Part shown: in pieces, positions 31,599 to 42,782 of the stretch | How the letters are laid out: the number at the start of each line of letters is the position of its first letter | How positions within the stretch are numbered: the first letter of the stretch is position 1 | NCBI GenBank assembly: GCA_016630955.3 | Contig: CM050001.1 | Location: forward strand, 682,001-746,000 | Source of the DNA: Didymella arachidicola | Taxonomy: Eukaryota > Ascomycota > Dothideomycetes > Pleosporales > Didymellaceae | Direction of reading: 5' to 3' | Length of the DNA: 64,000 nucleotides | The notes under the pieces: generated by a model | Database searches by the model: none | Told to the model about the DNA's origin: nothing | The model's input: only the letters and a program-made list of their open reading frames with translations | Made by a program: the position numbers and the translations under genes

Positions 31599-32403
31599 CT
31601 TGAAGGTTGTGCGGTTGTTGTTCTGTTTTTGGGTTGTGTGGATTTTCGCGATTGAAGAGTGTGCGAAAAAGTGGTTTGAGAGGATTGCACAGCCGGGAAC
31701 TTGGTGGTTGCACGGGATGGAAGGGAAGAAGTTTCTCGGCGCGGTTGGTAGAAATATCGCAGCAAAAATTCCCAAGCTTCACAGCCTTCTTCACCGCCCG
31801 CGGGAAAATGTGGGTCAGAGGTGCGCTAGTGTATCGATAGCAACCTGGGACCGAACGACGCTTGAGTGCACGAGACAGGAGAAAAGTCAGTAATAGAAAA
31901 GTGAACAAGCCGAGGTCTTGGACGGACTGCTGGACGTAGGTGTGCTTTGACTGTACTTGTGGGGGTGGGATTTTAGCACGCAGGAGGTGACTGCTTGATC
32001 TGGTCTGTATGAAAGGCCTCCAGCCACGGCCGTACGTCTTGCACGGTTGCACCATTCGGTGTGCAGCAGTGATCTCATTTCCATATCGATAGCCCAAGAC
32101 CTCCTCAAGGGTTACTCAGAGCTCAAGGCTCTGGGCACGAGAGATAGCGCTATCATGTGTCCCTACAAAACATTGCGCGCGTAGATTCACGTCGTCAGCA
32201 GCCTCAGGTTTTCAGTGGGGCGAACGTGACCTCGCGCCAACGCGTTCGCCGGACGGCAGGCGCGACTCTCTTTCATTCCAGCCCCACCCCCAGCCAGTCT
32301 CACCAGCACCAGCACCGTCACCGTCACACCTCGCCATGCCCCCCGCATCATGACCCGGGCCCCCATGACGCACCTGCACCCTCCCAACTAGGTCACTGCA
32401 AGC
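31599..32403. promoter_or_regulatory. Divergent promoter region between FPR4 and REV1
   Basis: Roughly 0.8 kb separates the two divergent start codons. The REV1-proximal leader (about 32270-32400) is rich in CA/CC motifs. No TATA box stands out. Open frames within it are short and unconserved. Confidence 0.5.
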
Positions 32404-35400
32404 ATGGGCTCGCGCCTGGAGAAGAACTCGGACTCGGTCCGCAAGCGCATTTCCGCGCACACGTTCGACGGCGAGGATGGCGACGAGTACGACGCGTCGG
32501 CCTTTGGCGGCTTCACCGACTACTTCCGGCGCAAGAAGATCAAGCTGCAGAACCTCGACGCCGAGGTGCGCGCCCACGCCGGCGACAAGCCCAAGATATT
32601 CCGCGGCGTCGTCGCCCACGTCAACGGCTACACGCAGCCGTCGCTGAACGACCTGCACGTGATGATTGTCCAGCACGGCGGCGGCTTCATGCAGTACCTC
32701 GACGGCAAGACGACGGTCACGCATATCATCGCCAGCAGCCTGACCCCAAAGAAGGTCATCGAGTTCCGCCAGTATCGCATCGTGAAGCCGGCATGGGTCG
32801 TCGACAGCATCGCTGCAGGCAAGCTGCTGCCGTGGAACGAGTACCGCGTCGTGGATGAGGGCGAGAAGCAGAAGGTGCTGGCGTTTACCAAGGGCTCAGT
32901 CATCAGCATGGCCAACACCAAGCAGAGGGGCTACCGCGATCAGACCGACAACAGCTGGTACACGAGCCAGCTGCGCGGCAGTCAGCCCGTCCCTCCCACA
33001 TCTTCACAGACACCGAGCAGCAGCTCACGCTTCTCTCGCCAGATCAAGCTGCCCACGCCCGATGATGGCGATGACGACGACGACGAGATCGAGGATCTGC
33101 CGCCATCACACCAGCCAGAAGATCCCTCGAGCGAAGAGGCGCGCAAGACGAAGGAGAAGGGCAAGAATCTCGTCACACTGCCCAAGACAAGTCCCACGAT
33201 GGCGCCTGAGCCGTCGCCAGATGAGTTTGGTAGCATCGAGGACATTGCCGACGAGCTGCACGACAGTCTGTACGCAGACCCCACACCTGTAAAGACGCCG
33301 CCGCCGCCGCCGCCGCCACGGAGAAGAAGAAAGTCTACGCCACCACCAGATCGCATACATGCTGCTCAAGTGGCCGCAAATCCGCGAAAGAGAGAACTCA
33401 CCGCTGAAGAGCACAACGCTATACTCTTGCGAGACCCCAAGGTCCGCAAGTCCACCGTCGTCGACCCCAACTTCCTCGAACAGTACTACCGAGAGTCTCG
33501 ACTGCACCACCTCTCCACATGGAAGGCAGATCTCAAGTCGCAGCTCCAGGCTATGGCTAGTGAGAAGACAGCGACACAGAAGGCCAAACAGAAAAGATTG
33601 CCGGATTCACGCCGCTACGTTCTGCACGTCGACTTTGACAGTTTTTTTGCTGCGGTAAGCTTGAAGAAGCACCCAGAGTACAAAACCAAGCCTGCTGTCG
33701 TTGCACACGGTCAAGGAAGCGGATCGGAAATCGCGAGCTGCAATTATCCGGCCAGGGAGTACGGCGTCAAGAACGGCATGTGGATGAAGCGTGCATTAGA
33801 GTTGTGTCCAACCCTCAAGATCCTGCCCTATGACTTTCCTGCCTACGAAGAAGCAAGTCGAGCCTTCTACGACGCTATCCTCGCAACCGGTGGTCTTGTT
33901 CAGAGTGTCAGTATCGACGAGGCTCTGATCGATGTGTCGAACATGTGCATCGCAGCCGGCGGGAGCGACGGGCGGCAGATGAACGAAGGTGCTGTATATC
34001 GCGAGCAGGCCAAAGCCAACGAGATTGCTACGTCGCTGCGAGAGCAGGTGAAGCTGCGGGCTGGTTGCGACGTGTCTGTTGGCATTGGTGGTAACATACT
34101 TCTTGCTAAAGTAGCCTTGAGAAAGGCCAAGCCGGCCGGGCAACACCAGATCAAGCCTGAGGAAGTGCTTGACTTCATCGGCCAGCTACAAGTGCAAGAC
34201 CTGCCCGGCGTCGCATGGTCGATAGGCGGCAAGCTCGAAGATGTCGGAGTCAAGCTAGTGAGGGACGTCCGCGAGCTTACAAAAGAAAGACTTGTACAAA
34301 TCCTTGGTCCCAAGACGGGCGAGAAGCTGTACGAGTATTCGCGCGGTATTGACAAACAAGAAGTCGGCGAGCAAGTGGTCCGCAAGTCGGTTTCCGCAGA
34401 GGTCAACTGGGGCGTTCGCTTCGCGACGCAAGAGCAAGCAGAGGAATTCGTTACGAGCCTTTGCGGCGAGCTCCAGAAGCGCTTGCTGAAAGAAAAGGTC
34501 AAAGGCAAGCAATTCACTATGAAGATCATGCGCCGTGCAGCAGACGCGCCCATCGAGCCCCCTAAGCATCTTGGGCACGGGAAGTGTGATACGTTCAACA
34601 AGAGCTTGATACTCGGCGTGGCGACCAACTCGAAAGAGGTACTTACCAAGGAGGCTGTCGGCATACTACGCGGCTTTGGTTTTTCTCCAGGTGAGCTGCG
34701 AGGTATTGGAATCCAGATGACGAAGCTCGAGCCCATGAAGAGCGCCACAGATGGTAGCGTCGATGGATCGCAGCGACGGTTGCAGTTCAAGATGCCTGCA
34801 AAACCATCAAGTGCTCGCAAAGGGCCGGCCAACATCATCGAGACGCCTGTCAGCGCTCGAAAGATACAAGTTGATGTCCCACAGGAGCCGACCAGTGCTG
34901 GCAAAGAGCCAATCAGCGCGCGGAAACAGCCAGCCCTTGTGCATCAAGATTCGATTGAAGATGAGCCCACAACCATCTTCAGTCAACTTCGAGAGGCTGC
35001 CAAAGTCTACCCGTTTGACTCTTCACTGCCTTTTGCGGCACCCAATCTGCCTCCCTCAAGTCACAGAGCAGCGCCTCCTGCTTTCGTCGACGTAGACCCC
35101 ATTCAAGATGACCCTGAAACGCCACGTAAGCAGAAGACGCCTGCAATGAGTGACGACCATGTTGCTTTCGGCGCGAAAGAGCTCAATCAATCAACGCCAT
35201 CCCGTAGGCCACTTAACATGTTGGGTACGCAGTTCATCATGCCCTCACAAGTCGACCCCAAGGTCCTAGCAGAGCTACCCTCAGATATACGTTCCAAGTT
35301 GCTCCGCCAGAAACGCCAGTCCTCGCCTACACCAGCAGCTTCCGCGCCGGCCTCGCCGGCCTTTCGTGCGGGCTCGCCGGGTATTGACTTTCCAGGCAGT

Positions 35401-36348
35401 CCCTCGACCCCATCCCGTCGTCTTCCTTTTGCCGCAACAGCTCTCCCCGCACAATCGCAACTTGATCCCGAGATCCTCGCCGCCCTTCCGGACGACGTCC
35501 GCGCCGAGATCCTGGCGCAGTACACTGCAGCAGGGCTGACGCAACTCTCTCCCTCACGCCGGCTATGTGGAGTCGATCAGACACTATTACCTCAATCGCC
35601 TCGCAAGAACCGCATCATCGGCATCCCTGCGCGCAAGCTAGCACAAGTCAAAAGAGGGCGTGGGCGCCCACCTCGAAGCGCCATGCTGGCAGCCGCCGCA
35701 CAAGCAAAGACCATTACTGCGGAAGGCAAAACACTGACACAAGCGAACTTCATCTCGCTCAAAAACCCTGCGCGACAGAAATACCAAGAAGCCGTTGAGG
35801 CCAGGGATCAAGACGAAGCCGAACTCGATGCCAAATTCCTCGCTGCACTGCCAGAGGACATGCGGTGCGAAGTCATCGCAGAGCACAAAGCAGCCAAGCT
35901 CCGCGCTTTCCGACTTGCGCTCCAGCGCCCACGGCCCAGTACCTCGAGGGCTACAACGCATCTGCCAAATGCGCCGGGTCAGGTCCAAGAGAGGAAAGAG
36001 AGAATTGTCACAGTTCAGCCCCCTTCGAAAGCAACGTTTACAAAGCTGAAGATTAGTCGCGAAAAGGACCTGCGAAGCGCGATGCGCGACTGGGTCCATG
36101 AGTTTGAGGATGAGGGGCCATACCCTGAAGACGTCGATGCGCTGTCTGCGTACCTAGGCAGGCTTGTGACTGAAGAAGACGATATGCGGAAGGCGGTGGG
36201 CGTGGTGAAGTGGCTGGACTTCATCGTCGGTGATGTAGAAAGCGATGGTCAAAGCAAGGAGACGTGGGAAGACGCCGTGGAGAGAGTCAAGGCGGGAGTT
36301 ACGCGGGCGGCGAGACAGAGGGGATTGGGGCTGGTCAATTTTGAGTGA
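32404..36348 (+). CDS. REV1: DNA repair protein REV1 (Y-family deoxycytidyl transferase)
   Basis: An intronless 1314-residue frame. REV1 inserts dCMP opposite abasic or damaged template bases and scaffolds polymerase zeta in translesion synthesis. A BRCT domain lies at about 62-150 (FRGVVAHVNGYTQPS, VTHIIASSL, VKPAWVVDS). A disordered linker contains a proline run. The polymerase domain begins with HVDFDSFFAAV (D410, D412) and includes SIDEALIDVS (D505, E506), completing the metal-binding residues, followed by little-finger sequence to about 790. Three short ubiquitin-binding-motif-like repeats lie at about 955, 1025 and 1145 (LAELPSDIRSKLL, LAALPDDVRAEIL, LAALPEDMRCEVI). The C-terminal 100 residues match the position of the Rev1 C-terminal interaction domain. 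No lesion is seen. Confidence 0.95.
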   Translation: MGSRLEKNSDSVRKRISAHTFDGEDGDEYDASAFGGFTDYFRRKKIKLQNLDAEVRAHAGDKPKIFRGVVAHVNGYTQPSLNDLHVMIVQHGGGFMQYLDGKTTVTHIIASSLTPKKVIEFRQYRIVKPAWVVDSIAAGKLLPWNEYRVVDEGEKQKVLAFTKGSVISMANTKQRGYRDQTDNSWYTSQLRGSQPVPPTSSQTPSSSSRFSRQIKLPTPDDGDDDDDEIEDLPPSHQPEDPSSEEARKTKEKGKNLVTLPKTSPTMAPEPSPDEFGSIEDIADELHDSLYADPTPVKTPPPPPPPRRRRKSTPPPDRIHAAQVAANPRKRELTAEEHNAILLRDPKVRKSTVVDPNFLEQYYRESRLHHLSTWKADLKSQLQAMASEKTATQKAKQKRLPDSRRYVLHVDFDSFFAAVSLKKHPEYKTKPAVVAHGQGSGSEIASCNYPAREYGVKNGMWMKRALELCPTLKILPYDFPAYEEASRAFYDAILATGGLVQSVSIDEALIDVSNMCIAAGGSDGRQMNEGAVYREQAKANEIATSLREQVKLRAGCDVSVGIGGNILLAKVALRKAKPAGQHQIKPEEVLDFIGQLQVQDLPGVAWSIGGKLEDVGVKLVRDVRELTKERLVQILGPKTGEKLYEYSRGIDKQEVGEQVVRKSVSAEVNWGVRFATQEQAEEFVTSLCGELQKRLLKEKVKGKQFTMKIMRRAADAPIEPPKHLGHGKCDTFNKSLILGVATNSKEVLTKEAVGILRGFGFSPGELRGIGIQMTKLEPMKSATDGSVDGSQRRLQFKMPAKPSSARKGPANIIETPVSARKIQVDVPQEPTSAGKEPISARKQPALVHQDSIEDEPTTIFSQLREAAKVYPFDSSLPFAAPNLPPSSHRAAPPAFVDVDPIQDDPETPRKQKTPAMSDDHVAFGAKELNQSTPSRRPLNMLGTQFIMPSQVDPKVLAELPSDIRSKLLRQKRQSSPTPAASAPASPAFRAGSPGIDFPGSPSTPSRRLPFAATALPAQSQLDPEILAALPDDVRAEILAQYTAAGLTQLSPSRRLCGVDQTLLPQSPRKNRIIGIPARKLAQVKRGRGRPPRSAMLAAAAQAKTITAEGKTLTQANFISLKNPARQKYQEAVEARDQDEAELDAKFLAALPEDMRCEVIAEHKAAKLRAFRLALQRPRPSTSRATTHLPNAPGQVQERKERIVTVQPPSKATFTKLKISREKDLRSAMRDWVHEFEDEGPYPEDVDALSAYLGRLVTEEDDMRKAVGVVKWLDFIVGDVESDGQSKETWEDAVERVKAGVTRAARQRGLGLVNFE

Positions 36349-36891
36349 TATGATGGCGCGAATTGAGGTGGGATGGGCATTGCATCTTGAGGCGTACCAG
36401 TTGAATCACCATATATCCATGATTTAACAGCATGCATAAGTCGGAATTTAATTATTACTACAATGCCCGTGGACAGTTACGCTGATGTTGAAGTGCGGCT
36501 CGATGTACAAGGCTAGATAGTCTAGGCGTTTCTGCTTCGATTGAATACGGGTGTCTGCAGAATGCAAAGAGGCTGGAATTGATGACCACGCCAATGCATT
36601 CTTTCAGTGTGCGAGCTCAACAGAGGGGGTGGTTATCGATTGCTTGGTCCGGACGCATGAGGTTAAATAGATGCCGCACTGGCATGGAGTGTACTGGGAT
36701 GTATACCAGATGATGATGCATGGAAGTATTTTATAACTTCGTATGTAAATTAACCAGGACGCCATACCAGCGCCGTTTAGAATGCAGTCCTACCAGGGAG
36801 TGTCGGGGTATCGTGTGATGTATAGTATGTCGTAACGTGCAGGGTATCAGTCCGTCAAATCAACCAAAGTATCGTCTTGTAGCCACACAGC
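36349..36891. other. Convergent intergenic region
   Basis: Between the 3' ends of REV1 and the Yippee gene. AT-richer than the genes and without a supported frame; expected to hold both polyadenylation signals. Confidence 0.5.
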
Positions 36892-37587
36892 TCACTGCTG
36901 GCGGAACTCCTTAGCCTTCTTCCTCCTCTTCGCAAGCTCCGGCCGCCAGATGCCACTAAACAGATCCTCACACTCGTCTTCGTCCTGCGAATCAAACTCA
37001 ATGTCGCCGCTCTCATCGGCCCTGCCGAGATCTACGTCTTCTTCCTCCCACTCATTATCCGACTTGACGACCCTCTTTGTCTCCAGTATAAACTTGCCGA
37101 TCTTATACCGCTGTCCTTCCTCCTCGGCGTGGACGTACTTCCACCCCAACACGCTGCCACAACAACGACAGCTTATGTCACTGACGGTGTGTGCGCCTGT
37201 CACTAGCTGCCTAGCAACGGGCTTATGTGTGAACGTGTTGGGTAAGTCAGTACGGCGCCATGATGAGCCGTCTTCGTCGCTATTGGCAGCGATCGGTGGA
37301 TGCATGAGGGCGTTTGGCGGTGGTGGGGAAACGAGGTAGGCACGCCCATGGCGGCCGGTGAACCCTTTGCTGATGATGGAGGTGGTGGGGATCAGATCTG
37401 CAAGGCACTTAGTGCAGCGCAGGTTGGTCGTTGGGCTCGAGGTTAGAAAAGAGGTCGGCTCTGGAGGCGATGAGCTCGGCGAGGAACTTTCTGAATTGGA
37501 GATCGTAGAGGTTGATCGTGTGGAGCTGCGTCGGCGGAAGGGGATGCTAGGGAGCAGGTACAACGGGAATGGGGTTGTGGGGGCCAT
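36892..37587 (-). CDS. Yippee-family zinc-binding protein
   Basis: A 231-residue intronless frame with ATG at 37587. A Yippee/Mis18-type domain spans about 55-170: the first zinc knuckle is C58-x2-C61 (RCTKC), the second C139-x2-C142 (CRCC), followed by the family hallmark GSVLGWKYVHA and QRYKIGKFILE, with GAHTV before it. The N-terminus is Ser/Pro-rich and the C-terminus acidic then basic. Length exceeds the 120 residues of animal YPEL proteins because of these extensions and an insertion of about 40 residues between the two cysteine pairs. Family function is poorly defined; related proteins act at centromeres or as ubiquitin-ligase substrate-receptor folds. Confidence 0.85.
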   Translation of the reverse strand: MAPTTPFPLYLLPSIPFRRRSSTRSTSTISNSESSSPSSSPPEPTSFLTSSPTTNLRCTKCLADLIPTTSIISKGFTGRHGRAYLVSPPPPNALMHPPIAANSDEDGSSWRRTDLPNTFTHKPVARQLVTGAHTVSDISCRCCGSVLGWKYVHAEEEGQRYKIGKFILETKRVVKSDNEWEEEDVDLGRADESGDIEFDSQDEDECEDLFSGIWRPELAKRRKKAKEFRQQ

Positions 37588-38854
37588 AGCGGGTGGGTTG
37601 GAGCAGGTACGAGGCTGGGAAAAGCAGTGCTACGTGTAAGCTACGATTATATGTCGCTGAACCTGTGGACCAAAGAGCGACTAGATGGCCTCCTTAAGCT
37701 TCGGGTGTCGTGGGTGTAAAAGCAGTAGAGGGTATCAAAAGTCTTTAGGCGTGATTTATGATGGTAAGTCGTAATTTGAGTTGCAGCATGCAGGTGCCAG
37801 TATGTACCAGCATGTGCGTCCCAATACTCCGTGGAGTGGTATCGCTCGCGGCTGACTGGCGCTCTGCTAGCAAATGGTACTGGGGGAGCTTTTCGTGGTT
37901 TCGACGTCACAATGCGCTGCAGTAGCATGGAATGAGTCTCGAACGGAGGTCCGCGCTGTAATAAGCAGACCAAAAGCGGTGTCACAGCTCGCCAGGAGAT
38001 CTGAAGAAGGTCTGTCGAGCCGGTGGCCCAAACCCAGAGGTCCCAGCCTCTTTAGAGCCTGGCAAACACGATGGTGAGGTGAACCGTTGAACGTGTGACG
38101 TGCTTGCTGCCGCGCGATAGGCGATAAGGGCGCCACAAGCGAAGGAGCCGAAGGAAGCGGGGCTGACAGCTGCACCTCGACGTGCAACTACTCTTCTGCC
38201 AAACAAAAGTCGGAAATGCAACGTTGTTGTCGAAGACGGCAAAAGTGAAGACTTGGAAGTAAGAGAATGAGTCTGAATTGTGTCAGCCTCTTGCCAGCCT
38301 TCTGCCAGCGTGCCAGCGCCAAAACGAGAGCGGGCACATCGATCATGTGGACGTCCAGGGACCAGCATGCACATCACGAGGTGTGTTGGCAGATGCCGGT
38401 CCTGACCGGCTGATGCGTGAGAGTGCCTTATCCCTGCCATATCGCCGATTCGCTGCGAGGCTGCAAGTCTACCAATCGGTGTTGGTTCAGGTAATCGACC
38501 ATGGACAGCTTTTGCACGCGAGTCATGCTCATTGTATCGCGACGCTTCTGAGACTTGGGCAAGGTCCAATGCTCACAATGAAGGGAACCTTGTTCACCCG
38601 AAGGCACCACTCATACCAGCTGCTGGCTCTGGAGTCGAGCCTGCTTCCCTAGCACTATTCTCTGCCTCACCTTCCATGTTGAGTTCCTTCCGCGAGCAGT
38701 CACTCTTGGGAAAGTCGATTCTCACGCCACTCCATTCGTTCTCCAAGACATGCTCAGCGCACAGCTCAGCATTGGTCGTCATCACCGCCGCATTGTTATC
38801 CGTTACTAACCCAGCAGTATATTCAATAACCCAATCATCATATCTGCCGCGAGA
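37588..38854. promoter_or_regulatory. Divergent intergenic region, Yippee gene and NDR-type kinase
   Basis: About 1.27 kb of host-like composition. A minus-strand frame of 195 codons (37982-38569) is low-complexity and lacks any domain, so I treat the interval as promoter and leader sequence. Confidence 0.45.
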
Positions 38855-41800
38855 ATGATGTCTCTAGTCCAGACACGAAAGCGCAAGGGTGTCGACGAGG
38901 CGAAGTCGAGCTCCAACGAGAAGAGCAAGATCCGCCTGGTCGAGCACACTCCGGACCATCTCCTGGACGGAACCGCTGATGCGGCTTCCAAGTCACCGCG
39001 GGGCGTGCGCCGATTGAGGGATTTGCGTCGACAGGGCGTCAAGATCATGACCATGTTTCGCACAAAAGGTATATCTGTACTTGCCCATTGGAAATCACAC
39101 GAACTCACAGTCTCACAGGATCCGCCCATGATGCTACCGCTGCCATCGCAGCGTGCAAGACCTCATCGCACCCGACAGATGTCACGCAATGCCCTGAAGC
39201 TCCTCGGCCACAGGATCTACACACCAACCGAAGTCCTAGCGTACCTAACATGCTTCATGCCGCTCTTGAATCATCCTTATACCATACCGGATCGTCCTTA
39301 ACTCAACTCCCAAATGCTGTCATGTATGATGGCGAATCTGAGCCTATCACAGCGACAAAGTCCTTCCAGCCCACTGAACTTCATGCAAGCCGCTCCACGC
39401 CCGGTCTTTCGCAACAATTATCTCTAAAGCTTTCCAATACCCTGCTCTCCAGCCCCACGGTTATCCGACGGCCAAAACTCAGCTCCAGGCCAACAATGCT
39501 GACAAAGGTACCTCAAGAGGACAGCTCGAGCGGGAAGTCGTCTTCTCCTGACCGTATGGACAACGTACCCTCACTTCCTTCGCAGTTCTCGAGCGGTCCA
39601 GAGAGTAGCAACGGTCCCTTGAGCCTGTCCACCGCACCCACGTCCGTCGTCTCCTCCGGCGGTCCGGTATCTGCCGAGACGATACATCGAGCACGGGTCG
39701 AGTCTGTGCAACGACCACATCTACCACAGATGGATCGCCCTGCAGCAGGTCGAAACGCTGTACACTGGCTCAACTTACCTCGCCAGGATGCTCCACGTCT
39801 CATCAAGCCGTCCGTAGCCACAGTCGAGAAGGCCGCTGCTGCCAAGATCTTCTTTGAAGCGCATTTCAATCAACTGCTTGGTACCCAAGTCTCGCCCAGA
39901 TCGATGCGCCGCCGTCAATTGGAACGCAAGATCTTTACAATGGCTCTGCCAAATGAGCAACGCCAGTACAGAAGACAGCGATAGTACGCCGCCGAAAGTC
40001 AGCATCTTCGACAGACTCGCGTGATGAGGTCCAATAGCCTTGCAAGACAGGAGATGACGGGCGTTCACATCTCCAATTATGATATTGTTCGGGTCCTTGG
40101 TAAGGGCAGCTTCGGTGTCGTCCGGTTAGTGCGTGAGAAGAGTGAAACTGCCAACAACTCTAGCGTTTCTAGTTCTGACCTCGACCGCGAAGGCGTCAGT
40201 ACATCTTTTCCGCTTGGACTAAGGTCATCTTCCTCGACACGCAAGGCCAAACAGGTCTATGCTATGAAAGTCATCCGCAAGTCAGATATGCTCCGGAATA
40301 GTCAGGAAGGGCATCTGCGTGCTGAACGAGACTTCCTTGTTGCATCCGAAAGCTCACGCTGGGTAGTGCCTCTGGTCGCCGCCTTCCAAGACAACAACAA
40401 TCTCTACCTTGTCATGGAGTACATGATGGGTGGCGACTTCTTGGGCTTACTTTTGCGCCAAGACATACTTGAGGAGAGTGCGGCGAGATTTTACGTCGCC
40501 GAGATGATCCTGTGCATTGAAGAAGCTCACAAGATGAATTGGATTCATCGTGACATCAAGCCTGACAACTTCTTGATCACGGCTGCAGGTCATCTCAAAA
40601 TATCCGACTTCGGCTTGGCCTTCGACGGACATTGGCTGCACAATCAAGGCTATTACAACGAGCAGCGTCACGGTCTCCTGCAGGATCTCGACCTCGAAGT
40701 TCATGGCGATCAACAAGACATCGAAGAGGAAGAGAAACGCCAGGCTGCACTCAAGAGATCTCACTTGCTCAATGGCGATGCTACCGCTCGCCGGCGTTAT
40801 GTCACGAAGCAGGACGTCGCTAATGGACCGATACTAGACTGGCTTAATCGTACGCAAAAACGACAATTTGCGAAGAGTGTCGTGGGGACAAGTCAGTACA
40901 TGGCACCTGAAGTCATTAGAGGCGAAAACTACGATGGTCGATGCGACTACTGGAGTGTTGGTATCATACTGTTTGAGGAAAGTCTGCGACACATGTTTTC
41001 TCAGCTGGTCTGACGATATGCAGTGTCTGTATGGCTACACGCCTTTCTTCCAGGACAATCGGCAAAAGACGAAGGAGCGCATACTTGTGAGTTGGACCGA
41101 CCCTTTCCCTCAACAACCATGGCTGATCGTACAGGAACACGAGCGTTTTCTCCATTTCCCAGTTACGCCACGCATTGCACGCCCGACAAGTGACCAAGTC
41201 CAGTTGCCTCCTGTCTCCCGGAACGCCATCGAACTGATCATGAGGCTCCTCGATGACAGGGAGAAACGCTTGTCGTGTAAACGCTATCGTGAAAATGATT
41301 GGGTGCTTCGCGACAAATCTATCGGAGTCAGACGCTACCGCAACGTCAGATCTACAGGTCATATTGTCTACCCGGATGACGCCGAAGACATCAAGGCACA
41401 TCCCTTCTTTCGCCACACTCAATGGTCCACATTGCACCTGTTGCGACCGCCTTTCGTACCCAGAGTTCATGGCAGCCAGCCGATCACCAAATACTTCGAC
41501 GACGAAGCTGAGATCATGAGTGCATCAGATCATCTCGACAGCTCAAGCTATGAAGTCGCCCAGATGATGGACGGCGCCGCCGTAGCCGAATGTTTGAAGC
41601 CACTCGGCGAGGAGTCCACGCCCAAACCAAACCCCACCAGCCAATCAAAGGGTCGCTCTCTTACCTACGAACAGATCTACCAAAGCGTCCAGAAGATGAG
41701 ACGTCGCAAGAAGGAGAAGAAGAGGCCTCGCGACAAGCTGCTGCGAGATCCTGAGGTAGGTCGGGTCGTACTCGAGATCAGGAAGAAGGGAGCCTTCATC

Positions 41801-41908
41801 GGCTATACATACCGTAGACCGCACTTTTCGCTGCCCGAGCTGGAAGTTGGAATAGCTACTACGAGAACTTCGCATGCAAGACCCAGCGTGGCGGCTGTGA
41901 GTGTGTGA
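38855..41908 (+). pseudogene. NDR/LATS-family AGC kinase with a nonsense codon and a damaged splice donor
   Basis: Exon 1 starts at ATG 38855 and joins through a 50-bp intron (39069-39118). A long Ser/Pro-rich N-terminus leads to the NDR-type regulatory helix segment (AKIFFEAHFNQLLG...PRSMRRRQLERKIF), where TAG at 39982-39984 stands at the tryptophan expected between RQR and YAAESQHLRQTRV. The kinase domain follows in the same frame: GKGSFGVVRL, YAMKVIRKSDML, HRDIKPDNFLI, DFGLAFDG, GTSQYMAPEVI. At 40978-41023 a 46-bp intron is evident from the frame (LFE to CLYGYTPFF) and has a CTGAC branch site and CAG, but its donor reads GAAAGT instead of GTAAGT. The C-terminal part is open to 41908. Catalytic residues are intact, so loss is recent or one lesion is a sequence error. 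Confidence 0.75.
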
Positions 41909-42782
41909 CTGAAAGGATAAGTCCGTGGTAGCAAGACCGCAAAGGCATCTGTATCCTTGCCCCACTTTAAGTTGATGCTCGAAGCACTGTTCCTATACTT
42001 TCACTCGTTGTGTGAGCGAATACGCGTTTGGGCCTCGATCTTGACTGTTCCTTCCCCTGTTGCTAATCACATCAGGGGCCCGATGCAGCGACCATATTTC
42101 TCAAATATGGCCCCGGTCTGATTAAGAGTTGGATTCAAGCCAGTAACTTTTGCATATGAAAGGCTTTAGCCCTGGCTCGCTGCTTGTCATGCATTTGACA
42201 CCGGCAAGATCTATCTCCGCGATCGGTGTATGGAAGTCTCGTCATCGTCCAGAAAGCCTTGATTCTAAAATAATGAGCTTTTTAGTCCCCGCTGTAGGAC
42301 CATGAAGTTACTCCTGGGATTCTTGGTGACATACAGAAATGGCGAAATGGTATTGAGAAAGGCTGTCTTGTTAGCCGCTTGAATGCATGCAGTTTCAGAA
42401 GCACGTAGCAGAGAGATATGCAAAATCTTCGCTTGCATTATTGGAAGCATGGACAACACAAGTCTCTATTTTAAATCCTGGAGTAGCGTCAATGTGGTCA
42501 AGTTACACAAAGTTACAGGTCCAACTATGCTCGCAAAGCAGCGGCCGACAGCAAACACCGCAAAATCTCGAGCAAGGGATGTCTTGAGAGTTTTCCAAAG
42601 CGCTAGATTGACGGAAGGATTTGCTGGAGCATTCTTATCTTATCTGGATAGTAGGTAATGGGTCTAGGACCCATCTCTATCTTGATCAGTCTCATAAATC
42701 TTTGTTGCGCAGCAACAACTGAGTGTCTGCAGAACAAATTTGCCTGCGTCGCGCAATCTAAAAAGTCGTCTGATGGCTACGA
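41909..42782. other. Convergent intergenic region
   Basis: Between the 3' ends of the kinase and the phosphoesterase genes. AT-richer and without a supported gene. A 14-bp palindrome-like TGTTGCGCAGCAACA lies near 42703-42717. Confidence 0.4.

Noticed and set aside
37982..38569. 195-codon minus-strand frame as a gene
   Set aside because: Low complexity, no domain, no intron signals, and it lies in a divergent promoter interval.
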